Shown: positions 8,255 through 16,114 of the stretch, in pieces
Numbering within the stretch: the first letter of the stretch is position 1
Layout: the number at the start of each line of letters is the position of its first letter
DNA from: Bacteroidota bacterium
GTDB taxonomy: Bacteria; Bacteroidota; Bacteroidia; Chitinophagales; LD1
Length of the DNA stretch: 20,665 nt
Direction: 5' to 3'
Assembly: GCA_018267435.1 (NCBI GenBank)
Contig: JAFDYM010000249.1
Span: 1-20,665 of the forward strand
Notes under the pieces: generated by a model
The model's database searches: none
What the model was told of the DNA's origin: nothing
What the model saw: the letters and a program-made list of their open reading frames with translations, nothing else
Made by a program: the position numbers and the translations under genes

Positions 8255-8291
8255 GTTAGAATTTGTTCTAACAGGTTAATAGCTATCTTTA
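8255..8291 (+). promoter_or_regulatory. promoter of the T9SS hydrolase with a palindrome on its -33 element
   Basis: TTTG (8262-8265), 18 nt, then TATCTTTA (8284-8291, one mismatch to TAnnTTTG), 19 nt before the ATG. The -33 TTTG is exactly the spacer of a perfect inverted repeat, GTTAGAA-TTTG-TTCTAAC (8255-8272), which would suit a repressor or activator dimer. Confidence 0.55.
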
Positions 8292-8310
8292 TTAAGTAAG
8301 CCCCTGTAAC

Positions 8311-10395
8311 ATGAAACACCTTGCCACCCTATTGCTGCTGTGCAGCATTTGTATTTGTGCCAATGCGCAGAACTATGCCGTAGGCCATGTATCTATCAAT
8401 TTTAAAGATGCTGCGCGCACGGGTGGCTATGCTATAGGTGGAGCTACGGTATTCCCTACTAGTGGCACAGGCCGCGATATAGGTACCGAGATATACTACC
8501 CTGCTACCAGTGCCGGCGACAACACGCCATTTGTAAATGCGCTATTTCCCTTAGTGGTATTCGGCCACGGCTTTGCTATGACTTGGGACTCGTACAAAAG
8601 CTTTACCGATTCATTAGTGCGCAATGGATACATTGTGGCGCTGCCACGCACCGAGGGCTCGCTTACAGGACCTAGCCATTTAGACTTTGGAAAAGACTTA
8701 GCAAAGGTGGTTGAACTGATGCAACAGGCGAATACAACAACCGGCTCTCCATTTCTAAACAGGCTAACCAACCGCGCTGCCATAGGTGGCCACAGCATGG
8801 GCGGCGGCGCTACCTTTTTAGCCGATGCCTTTGCACCGAGCGAGGTAAAGTGCTATTTCACTTTTGCAGCGGCAGAAACTAATCCATCGGCTGTAGCGGC
8901 TGCGGCCAACATTATCCGTCCGCAGCTTGTATTTAGCGGTAGCTACGATTGTGTTGCTCCACCTGCCAGCCACCAAAACCTGATATATAATGCACTTGCC
9001 TCTACTTGTAAAACAAAAATAGAACTGACCAAAGGCTACCACTGCGCCTTTGCCGATAACAGTTTTACCTGCGGCTTTGGCGAGGGTACTTGCATTACAT
9101 CGGGCGGATTAACGGTAGCAAACCAGCTGCTGCTTACGCGCCGCTATTTGAACCCGTACCTTGATTATTACCTAAAGGGTATTTGCCCTGCATGGGCGAA
9201 GTTTGAGGATTTGCTTGACACTACCACCACTGCTACCATACAACAAACCTGCAACAACATAGTTCCTAGCAATGCTGCCATAATGGGCGATACTCTTTTT
9301 TGCGAAGGGACATCTACTACACTTACAGCTAACCCAAGTGGATTCAATTATACATGGAGCAACAATACCATTGATTCTACGCTAGTAACAACGCAAGCTG
9401 GGACATACACACTTACTGTAGGTAACGGCACGTGTACCTTAGCTGCTGTAGCAGCCAATACAACTAAAAAGCCGCTACCAACTAACCTGCAAGTAATAAG
9501 CAGTACCGACACTACATGCGCGGGCGATACCATAAGCGTAACGGCAAGTGCCAACAATGCCAACTATTACCAATGGACTATACCGCAAACATGGCAATTA
9601 ATAAGCGGCGATAGCACCAATACAATTGCTGTGCTTACCGATAGCAATGCAGCAAGCATAAGCGTAACCGCAAGCAATGAATGTGGCAATAGTATTATAG
9701 ATATAACCGACACAATTCGCCACTGGCCTGCGCTAGACTCTATGGCTCCGTTTATAGGCGATTGGTACACCTGCGTAGGCGATTCATTTACTTCTACTGT
9801 AACACCCGTGCCTAATGCAGAATACTATGCCTGGACTTACGATGGTAGCACTTACATAACTACGCAACCCCAGTTTACAACTGGTGCAATATTCGGCATG
9901 GGAACTGTAATAAGCGTAACTGCCGTAGGCAAATGCTCGGAAGTGTTTTTAGGTACGGATAACGTAATTGCCATCGATATGCAATTAAACTTGGAGCAGC
10001 GAGGAGATACATTAGTTGCTTCTTCTAACAATATATCTGCTGGCTATACTTGGTATAAAGATACCGTTGAGGTAGCAGCTGCCACCGAATACTTTATACC
10101 TACTGAAAATGGCACGTACACGGTTAAGAGTAATTGCAACTCAACTGCAAGCATTAACTACACACGCGTAGGAATAGACAAAATAAGTGCAGTGTCAATG
10201 GGCATTTACCCCAACCCTATTAAGCGCGGCGATGCACTACATCTACCTAACTACAAGCAAGTAAAGGTTTACAACAATCTTGGCACGCTAGTATATGAGG
10301 CACAGCAAGTGCCACAAATAAATACAGCCGCTTTCGCGGCCGGTATTTATATAATATGGTTAGATGGCAACACTGCCAAACTGGTAATTGAGTAG
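8311..10395 (+). CDS. T9SS-secreted alpha/beta-hydrolase (PETase/cutinase/chlorophyllase-like) with Ig/PKD-like modules
   Basis: A 694-residue exported hydrolase. Signal peptide about 1-19 (ANAQ). The catalytic domain (about 20-300) has an oxyanion-loop segment LVVFGHGFAMTWD (81-93), a nucleophile elbow GGHSMGGG (Ser162), probable acid Asp213 in SGSYDCVAPP and probable His244 in KGYHCAF. The order and the local motifs (S-M-G-G-G, D..APP, H-x-A) match the dienelactone-hydrolase/cutinase/PETase group of esterases. A Thr-rich linker (304-309) is followed by four Ig/PKD-like modules of 50-85 residues (about 320-620), each with a YxW core, and a T9SS type A sorting domain from GIYPNP (631-636) to the end. 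Substrate is unknown; esters of lipids or polymers are plausible. It is transcribed alone and converges on the DUF2716 gene with one base between stops. Confidence 0.9.
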   Translation: MKHLATLLLLCSICICANAQNYAVGHVSINFKDAARTGGYAIGGATVFPTSGTGRDIGTEIYYPATSAGDNTPFVNALFPLVVFGHGFAMTWDSYKSFTDSLVRNGYIVALPRTEGSLTGPSHLDFGKDLAKVVELMQQANTTTGSPFLNRLTNRAAIGGHSMGGGATFLADAFAPSEVKCYFTFAAAETNPSAVAAAANIIRPQLVFSGSYDCVAPPASHQNLIYNALASTCKTKIELTKGYHCAFADNSFTCGFGEGTCITSGGLTVANQLLLTRRYLNPYLDYYLKGICPAWAKFEDLLDTTTTATIQQTCNNIVPSNAAIMGDTLFCEGTSTTLTANPSGFNYTWSNNTIDSTLVTTQAGTYTLTVGNGTCTLAAVAANTTKKPLPTNLQVISSTDTTCAGDTISVTASANNANYYQWTIPQTWQLISGDSTNTIAVLTDSNAASISVTASNECGNSIIDITDTIRHWPALDSMAPFIGDWYTCVGDSFTSTVTPVPNAEYYAWTYDGSTYITTQPQFTTGAIFGMGTVISVTAVGKCSEVFLGTDNVIAIDMQLNLEQRGDTLVASSNNISAGYTWYKDTVEVAAATEYFIPTENGTYTVKSNCNSTASINYTRVGIDKISAVSMGIYPNPIKRGDALHLPNYKQVKVYNNLGTLVYEAQQVPQINTAAFAAGIYIIWLDGNTAKLVIE

Positions 10396-10396
10396 A

Positions 10397-10885
10397 TTAT
10401 TGAGCCACTTCAGTATCAACAAACATTACAGGCGTTTTAGCTTGGCAAAGCGCCAATAATTCTTTGCCAAACAACGAGATAGTTAAGTTAATTCCGTCAC
10501 AGAATAAGCCATTCTTAAAGTCTTCGGTAAGAAAGAAAATATAATCCCCGTTAGCAAACACTGAAACATACCATTCGTCAAATTCGTCTTTTTCAAAAGG
10601 TAAATTTGGATTGAAAGAATAACAAGTATGTTGCCAGTCAAGTGCATACAGTCTTTGTTGCGGAGCAAGATTTTTAAACCAATACACAGCTAATTCATGA
10701 AGGTTGTTGTAAGCATCATTACAGAATCCATCATTATAAAATTTAGATAGATTGAACTTCTTTTGCTCAAATTTCGGAGATAATATCCAATGTTTTAGAT
10801 GTGGGGTGAACTGCATTTCATTATAGATAAAACTCCAACAAGCTGAGTTGGTATTATCATCTAATATTTTCCAGTTAGTTATCAA
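10397..10885 (-). CDS. DUF2716 domain protein
   Basis: A 162-residue soluble protein with no signal peptide. It matches my memory of the DUF2716 family: an N-terminal Trp-rich segment, the core YALDWQHTCYSFNPNLPF (about 91-108), FANGDYIFFLTEDFKNGLF and a C-terminal TISLFGKELL block. No function is known for the family. Its start is 9 nt after the stop of the thioredoxin-like gene, so the two are probably co-transcribed. Its DNA is visibly more AT-rich than its neighbours and it prefers T- and A-ended codons (TCT, AAT, TTT) where they use AGC, AAC and GCC. This suggests acquisition from another genome. The family call is fairly firm, function none. Confidence 0.75.
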   Translation of the reverse strand: MITNWKILDDNTNSACWSFIYNEMQFTPHLKHWILSPKFEQKKFNLSKFYNDGFCNDAYNNLHELAVYWFKNLAPQQRLYALDWQHTCYSFNPNLPFEKDEFDEWYVSVFANGDYIFFLTEDFKNGLFCDGINLTISLFGKELLALCQAKTPVMFVDTEVAQ

Positions 10886-10894
10886 GGTAATCGC

Positions 10895-12085
10895 CTACTG
10901 CTTCTGTTTGCTCTTCTGTATGGCTTCTTTCAAAGCTGTAGCCGATGATGCATTTACGCCCTCTTCTTTCGCTTTGATGATGGCATAGTCGCAAGCTTTC
11001 TCGGCTTCGCTATAGTCGTTCAACTTGTAGCGCAGGTAAGCGTAGGTAAGGTTATTGGTGTACTTGTTATCCAAGTTCACGGCTTGGTAGCTCCACTTTA
11101 TAGCTTTGCTTAGCAATGCTTCGTCGTTAATGTTTATGTAGTAGTTCCAAGCTACATCGTTCATGTATTTAGCATCTTTGGTAGCATACTTTTTTATGTA
11201 CTGTGTTACGTTCTTATCGTAGCTGGTCCAGTCGTACATGCTTTCGTAGTAGTCAATGCTCAGCTTCAAAGTTTGCTGGGTGGCATCATCAGCCTTGTTT
11301 TCCTTTATAAGTGCAATAGCTTTATCAAACAGCGTTTTGTCTTCTTTCTTTCCTGCTTCCTGTACAGCTTTCTCGGCTATGCCATTTATCTTTTTGTTTA
11401 CCACATCGGCACCCATTATGCCTTTGTAATAATCTTTGTTTTTCATTACATGCCCTAAGCCTGGCGAGTTGATATTATTGGTAAGGTTGAAGATAGTTTG
11501 CGTGTGTTTCTTCTCGCTCAGTTGCTTACTGTTTAGTAACTCCACATATTCCTTAAAAATAGGCTCGTATAGCTCGCCAGCACTGTTCAAAGTAGTTATA
11601 TAATCAGCCAGAAAGTTTACATCACGGTTGCCGTTCTTGTATTGCTCGCGCATACCGCTAAGTATGCCAGGGGTAGGGTCGTTGGCTTTACGGCCATTGA
11701 ATACCAAGCCTGTAGGGTCAAGTCCACCAACTATTTTGTGCTTTACATTGCCCTCATAGTCAAGCCAAAGCAGTGTAGGGTAAGCGCGTATGCTGTACTT
11801 GCTGCTTAGCATTACACCCTCGCCCTTCTCCATGTCAAACTTGGTGTTAATGAAGTTATCGTTAAAGTATACGCCTACTGCAGAATCGGGAAATACTTGT
11901 GCCGAAAGGCGCTTGCAGGGGCCACACCAGGTAGTGTAGCAATCCATGAAAATCAACTTGTTCTGTGCCTTGGCCATGGCACGTATTTCATCAAAGCTTT
12001 TATCATGAACAAACTCAATGCCTTGCGCTTTAACAGTTAGCTGTAAAGTTAGCAGGGCTATAAGTAGGGCGAAAGTATTTTTCAT
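10895..12085 (-). CDS. periplasmic thioredoxin-like protein
   Basis: A 396-residue exported thioredoxin-fold protein. Signal peptide about 1-20 (LTVKAQ). The thioredoxin domain (about 21-140) has the active site WCGPC at 53-57 and cis-proline P103 in AYPTLLWLD, so redox activity is likely. The remaining 250 residues are helical and polar, with TPR-like repeats toward the end (NNLTYAYLRYKLNDYSEAEKAC region). This is a common Bacteroidota layout, often linked to oxidative folding or repair in the periplasm. I choose the ATG at 12085, not the longer frame to 12163, because the signal peptide starts there. A -7-like element (TAACTTTA, 12099-12092) ends six bases before it, so the mRNA is probably nearly leaderless. 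The DUF2716 gene follows in the same run. Confidence 0.92.
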   Translation of the reverse strand: MKNTFALLIALLTLQLTVKAQGIEFVHDKSFDEIRAMAKAQNKLIFMDCYTTWCGPCKRLSAQVFPDSAVGVYFNDNFINTKFDMEKGEGVMLSSKYSIRAYPTLLWLDYEGNVKHKIVGGLDPTGLVFNGRKANDPTPGILSGMREQYKNGNRDVNFLADYITTLNSAGELYEPIFKEYVELLNSKQLSEKKHTQTIFNLTNNINSPGLGHVMKNKDYYKGIMGADVVNKKINGIAEKAVQEAGKKEDKTLFDKAIALIKENKADDATQQTLKLSIDYYESMYDWTSYDKNVTQYIKKYATKDAKYMNDVAWNYYININDEALLSKAIKWSYQAVNLDNKYTNNLTYAYLRYKLNDYSEAEKACDYAIIKAKEEGVNASSATALKEAIQKSKQKQ

Positions 12086-12091
12086 AGTGGG

Positions 12092-12099
12092 TAAAGTTA
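12092..12099 (-). promoter_or_regulatory. -7 promoter element of the thioredoxin-like gene
   Basis: TAACTTTA on the minus strand differs from TAnnTTTG only at the last base and ends six bases before the ATG. The -33 element is poor (TGTTTT about 17 nt upstream). Confidence 0.4.
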
Positions 12100-12218
12100 A
12101 TACTTGATTGCCATAAAACAGAATGGCCCTCCTTTGTTTAAGAATCGTTATGAAGCAAATCAAGCCCTAATCGGCATTTTTAGCAAACTAGCCCATAGGG
12201 TATGCGCGCTTAAAGCAC

Positions 12219-12226
12219 TATATTCG
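12219..12226 (+). promoter_or_regulatory. -7 promoter element of the ABC-F gene
   Basis: TATATTCG differs from TAnnTTTG at one position and ends seven bases before the ATG at 12234. No TTTG is seen at -33. The expected start of transcription is within a few bases of the start codon. Confidence 0.35.
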
Positions 12227-12233
12227 CGCCGCA

Positions 12234-14150
12234 ATGATAGCAGTATCTAATATTCAGTTAAGTTTTGGCGGTCGTGTCATGTTCGACAGCATATCGTTTT
12301 TGATAAACGACAACGATAAGATTGGTCTTACGGGCCGTAACGGTGCGGGTAAATCTACCTTGCTTAAGGTGCTGAAAGGCATACAGCAGATAGATGGCGG
12401 CGATATTATGTATCCGAAAGGAACCATAATAGGCTACCTGCCGCAGGAACTGCACTCGCAGTCTAGCCTATCGGTGTTGAACGAAACGCGCAAGGCCTTT
12501 GATGAGGTAGTGCAGTTATTGGATGAGAAGGAGCGCGTGATGCACGAAATGGAAACGCGCACCGACTACGAAAGCGATGGCTACATGGAGCTGATAGAGC
12601 GCCTAGGCGAACTAGAACACCAGATAGAAATACACGACGGCTATAACATTGACGAGCAGACCGAGCGCGTACTAAAGGGCCTTGGTTTCGAGCCTGCCGA
12701 TTTTGAAAAGGAAATGAAGAGCCTGAGCGGTGGTTGGCAAATGCGTGTGGAGTTGGCAAAAATACTATTGCGCAAGCCAGACCTGATACTGTTGGATGAG
12801 CCTACCAACCACTTGGATATAGAATCGGTATTGTGGCTGGAAAAATTCCTGAAAGACTACCCTGGCGCCATTATGATGGTGAGCCACGATAGGAGTTTCC
12901 TAGATAACATTACCAACCGTACCATAGAGGTAGTAAGTGGTGATATAGACGACTACCCAGCACCATACACCCGCTACACCGAACTACGCAAGGAGCGTCG
13001 TGAGAAGATAATAAGCGCACAGAAAAACCAACAGCGCGAAATAGCACAGCTAGAGCGCAACATCGACCGCTTTAAGGCTAAGGCTAGCAAGGCTACCTTT
13101 GCGCAAAGCTTGATGAAGAAGCTGGACAAGATGGAGATAATAGAGGTGGAGATAGAAGACGCCTCGGCCATGAACTTGAAGTTTCCCCCTGCACAGGCAA
13201 GCGGCAAACTAGTGGTAGATGCCAAGGACATTGTGAAGAAATTCGGCGAGAAAACGGTTATCAACAAACAGAGCGTAACCATAGACAGGGGTGATAAAAT
13301 AGCCTTTGTAGGTAAGAACGGTATGGGTAAAACCACCTTCTCGCGTATGCTAGTGGGCGACCTTGGTTTTGATAGCGGCGAGGTAACACTAGGCCACAAC
13401 GTAACCGTGGGCTACTATGCACAGCACGCGGCCGATAGCATGGACGGTAACGATACCGTGCTTGATGTAGTGGACCGCGTAGCTACTGGGGATATACGCA
13501 CCAATCTGCGCGATATGCTAGGTTGTTTCCTATTTAAGGGCGATGATGTGTACAAGAAGGTGAAGGTGTTGAGCGGTGGTGAGAAGGGCCGTTTGGCGCT
13601 GTGCAAAATGATATTAGAGCCTCGCAACCTATTGGTAATGGATGAGCCTACCAACCACTTGGATTTGCTATCGAAAGAGATATTGAAAAATGCCATCAAG
13701 CAGTTTGAAGGTACGGTGATACTAGTAAGCCACGATAGGGATTTCCTTCAAGGCCTTACCAATAAAGCATTCGAGTTTACCAAAGATGGTATCAAGGAGC
13801 ACATCGGCGATATCAACGACTTTTTGGAGAAGAAGCAGATGGAAGATATGCGCCTACTAGCTAAGCGCGACGATGAAAAAAAAAGTGATGTAGCGAAGGT
13901 AAAGCAAGAAAAACCTAAGCAAGAGACCAATGCCAACGATGCCAAAAAGATAAAGGCAGACCTTGATAAATGCGAGAAGCGCATAGCCGACCTGGAAGCG
14001 GAAATAAAAACGCTGGACACCAAACTGGCCGACGCTGCAGAATACGAGAAGCTAACGAAAGATGCCAACTTCTTCAGCAACTACGATAAGCTGAAGAAGC
14101 AGCTAGAAGAAGAAATGGGCAAGTGGGAAGAGCTGAGCGAGAAGCTGTAG
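12234..14150 (+). CDS. ABC-F family ATPase
   Basis: A 638-residue soluble protein with two ABC ATPase domains and no membrane segment, as in ABC-F proteins, which act on the ribosome (translation factors such as EttA and Uup, or antibiotic-resistance proteins). Domain 1: Walker A GRNGAGKST (34-42), signature SLSGG (163-167), Walker B/D-loop LLDEPTNHLD (186-195), switch SHDR (217-220). The P-site tRNA-interaction linker (about 240-325) is rich in Lys and Arg. Domain 2: Walker A GKNGMGKTT (360-368), signature LSGGE (446-450), DEPTNHLD (470-477), SHDRDF (499-504). The C-terminal extension (about 545-638) is charged and coiled-coil, as in Uup/ABC_tran_CTD. All catalytic motifs are intact. Subfamily is not assigned with confidence; housekeeping seems likelier than resistance. 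A run of nine A (13876-13884) lies just before the C-terminal domain. Confidence 0.95.
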   Translation: MIAVSNIQLSFGGRVMFDSISFLINDNDKIGLTGRNGAGKSTLLKVLKGIQQIDGGDIMYPKGTIIGYLPQELHSQSSLSVLNETRKAFDEVVQLLDEKERVMHEMETRTDYESDGYMELIERLGELEHQIEIHDGYNIDEQTERVLKGLGFEPADFEKEMKSLSGGWQMRVELAKILLRKPDLILLDEPTNHLDIESVLWLEKFLKDYPGAIMMVSHDRSFLDNITNRTIEVVSGDIDDYPAPYTRYTELRKERREKIISAQKNQQREIAQLERNIDRFKAKASKATFAQSLMKKLDKMEIIEVEIEDASAMNLKFPPAQASGKLVVDAKDIVKKFGEKTVINKQSVTIDRGDKIAFVGKNGMGKTTFSRMLVGDLGFDSGEVTLGHNVTVGYYAQHAADSMDGNDTVLDVVDRVATGDIRTNLRDMLGCFLFKGDDVYKKVKVLSGGEKGRLALCKMILEPRNLLVMDEPTNHLDLLSKEILKNAIKQFEGTVILVSHDRDFLQGLTNKAFEFTKDGIKEHIGDINDFLEKKQMEDMRLLAKRDDEKKSDVAKVKQEKPKQETNANDAKKIKADLDKCEKRIADLEAEIKTLDTKLADAAEYEKLTKDANFFSNYDKLKKQLEEEMGKWEELSEKL

Positions 14151-14160
14151 TTTGAAAACC

Positions 14161-14207
14161 TTTAACCACTAAGGGCACAAAGGGAATACAACACGAAGAG
14201 CACAAAG
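14161..14207 (+). repeat. CACAAAGGG-type degenerate repeat block
   Basis: CACTAAGGG, CACAAAGGG, CACGAAGAG and CACAAAG follow one another with about 10-nt spacing after TTTAACC, between the convergent ABC-F and histidine kinase genes. It is the same family as the blocks at 2424-2468, 8162-8185 and 19461-19580. Confidence 0.6.
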
Positions 14208-14220
14208 TATATTAATTGAG

Positions 14221-14250
14221 AGCCGTTCCGTAAATGGGGCGGCTTTTATA
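14221..14250 (+). terminator. intrinsic terminator of the ABC-F gene
   Basis: AGCCGTTCC (14221-14229) pairs with GGGGCGGCT (14236-14244) around a GTAAAT loop, nine pairs with two G-U wobbles, followed by TTTTATATT. The wobbles and T tract work only on the plus strand, so it belongs to the ABC-F transcript rather than to the convergent histidine kinase. Confidence 0.8.
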
Positions 14251-14264
14251 TTGCTGACTCGGCA

Positions 14265-15632
14265 CTAAACTGCCATAGCATTTTCGAACTGAAACGAACC
14301 TTCGTCTCCTGCTATCCCTGCCTTTTCAATATCGAAATAGAAAGCCGTGCCTTGTTGTTGTTCGGCATCAATCCATATATCGCCGTTGTATAAACCCACT
14401 ACACGCTTGCATATAGCTAAGCCAATACCTGTGCCCTCGTACTCGGCAGTAGTGTGTAGCCTGCGGAACATTTGGAACAATCCCTTGGTGCTTTCCTGCT
14501 TCATACCTATGCCATTATCTTGCACCTTAAAGCGGTAGTGTGTGCCTATGTCTTCATGGCTTATAATTACGGTGGGCACATCGCTCTTGTTGAATTTAAT
14601 ACCGTTGGTTACTAGGTTTTGGAATATATGGTAAAGCATGCTTGAATGTACTTTGTACAGTACGGGTAGCGTTTGCGCTACCTCTATGCGGGCATTGCGT
14701 TCGCTCAGCCTTTCGCTCAGCTCTATCTCTATCGTCTTTACTATCAGGTTGGTGTCAACCGTGTTTTCGGCAGGCAAGTTTTTACCTATGCGGCTATAAG
14801 CCAACATATCATCTATTAGCCTTGCCAATCGGTCGGCACTTTTTACCGATAAGTCAAGAAATTCGTTGCCGGCAATAGGAACTTGGCTACCAAAGCGGCT
14901 TAAGTAAGATTTTAGTAAACTGCTTATATTTTTTATAGGTGCTTTTAAGTCGTGCGATATTACATAGGCAAAATTCTCCAAGTCTGTATTGCTGCGTTCA
15001 AGGTCGGTAGCATAGGCTGATATCTTCTCGTTTGTTTCAGCCAGCATACTTTCGGCCTTGTAGTTATACCAAGCCAGCATAAATATAGCTAAGCCGAATG
15101 TGATGAACTTCATTACTACATTCATATGCTGCACGTTTAGCTGGTCGGCAAGCGGCAAGTTGTATACTGTAAAATATGGATACATGAAATGGTATAACAT
15201 ATAGCCCCCTACTGCCATTACTATGCCTGCCATAAGGTTGCGCACCTGGTTTACAGGGAATATAAGGAAGGGTATAATGTTACAGATATAAAAGAACTCG
15301 TGCACCTTACTTTCGTAGCCTATAACACAGGCATTGATAAGCACGAATGAGTTAACTACAGCCATAAACATATATCGCGCGGCGGTATGTCTGCCTTGCA
15401 TGTTTAGTACAAACACCATCATTACAAAAAAGGCATCTATACTTTGTAATATAGCTAGCGCGTTATAGCCTTTATATATACTGTGTGGAATATAAAGCAC
15501 CGTAGCCAGTGCCGTTAAAAACGATACCCCATTGGTAAACATGGTGTACTTCGCTTCGCTCAGCGGTGTTCCTTCTTGCACCCCTGCATTAATGATGCTT
15601 CTATAGAAGCATTTAGTAAAACTCAATATCAT
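14265..15632 (-). CDS. membrane sensor histidine kinase (orphan)
   Basis: A 455-residue histidine kinase. The N-terminal half is a multi-helix membrane sensor with about six helices (about 32-50, 57-77, 86-106, 113-127, 132-150, 171-189) and no large extracellular domain. A short coiled coil (about 193-220) leads to the HisKA domain with phospho-acceptor His227 in the H-box FAYVISHDLKAPIKN. The HATPase domain has the N-box IFQNLVTNGIKFN (N339/N343), G1 DNGIGM (372-377) and G2 GTGIGL (400-405). All catalytic motifs are intact. The H-box resembles the phytochrome-like/HWE-free group common in Bacteroidota (E-H-D-L-x-x-P type variant with SHDLKAP). No response regulator lies beside it, so its partner must be elsewhere. 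It is transcribed away from the sigma factor across a 500-nt gap. The stimulus is unknown. Confidence 0.92.
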   Translation of the reverse strand: MILSFTKCFYRSIINAGVQEGTPLSEAKYTMFTNGVSFLTALATVLYIPHSIYKGYNALAILQSIDAFFVMMVFVLNMQGRHTAARYMFMAVVNSFVLINACVIGYESKVHEFFYICNIIPFLIFPVNQVRNLMAGIVMAVGGYMLYHFMYPYFTVYNLPLADQLNVQHMNVVMKFITFGLAIFMLAWYNYKAESMLAETNEKISAYATDLERSNTDLENFAYVISHDLKAPIKNISSLLKSYLSRFGSQVPIAGNEFLDLSVKSADRLARLIDDMLAYSRIGKNLPAENTVDTNLIVKTIEIELSERLSERNARIEVAQTLPVLYKVHSSMLYHIFQNLVTNGIKFNKSDVPTVIISHEDIGTHYRFKVQDNGIGMKQESTKGLFQMFRRLHTTAEYEGTGIGLAICKRVVGLYNGDIWIDAEQQQGTAFYFDIEKAGIAGDEGSFQFENAMAV

Positions 15633-16042
15633 ATCCGTCTCGGTTGTAAATAGTATGTACGTAAAATTTCGCGAAACGGTTCAGTATAATTACTTGATAC
15701 ATGCTTAGCTACATGGCCTCTTTTTAACATGTGCTTGCCATAAAAAATTATCCAATTCAAAATCAATGCATTGGAAGATTAATTCAATACCTGTTGAACT
15801 TTTTTAACCCTACCTGTGATCCAAGTAGAAATACCTACCGTAAGTGGTTATGTAAGCTGATTTGACAGCAACAAAAGGCTTGCGCTTAACCCCTTAACCT
15901 AAACAATATATGACAACGACAAACACTACTATCAATTAACGTAAGCAACGATACCAGTGTTCCACCACCTAGTATCGACGATAAAATATAGCGTAAAGAC
16001 ATTTAAACGAATCGTTCTTTCATTTCTATAATGTGGGTTAAA

Positions 16043-16088
16043 GGCTGGGGTGCTGAAATAAACCTCGGTATTCCAGCCACTTTTTTTG
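16043..16088 (+). terminator. intrinsic terminator upstream of the sigma factor gene
   Basis: A 14-pair stem joins 16043-16056 (GGCTGGGGTGCTGA) to 16065-16078 (TCGGTATTCCAGCC) across an 8-nt loop; four of the pairs are G-U. Two bases later come seven T. On the minus strand the wobbles become A-C mismatches and there is no T tract, so it works only on plus-strand RNA. No recognisable gene precedes it on that strand. Confidence 0.8.
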
Positions 16089-16114
16089 CTTAACGGTAGA
16101 AATGAATATATTAG
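16085..16114 (+). promoter_or_regulatory. probable promoter of the ECF sigma/anti-sigma operon
   Basis: TTTG (16085-16088) and TATATTAG (16107-16114, one mismatch to TAnnTTTG) are separated by 18 nt, with the end of the box 18 nt before the TTG start. The -33 element is part of the T tract of the preceding terminator, so the two signals overlap. Confidence 0.45.

Noticed and set aside
12086..12163. Longer N-terminus for the thioredoxin-like protein (start at 12163)
   Set aside because: The extra 26 residues precede a standard signal peptide and overlap the likely -7 element.
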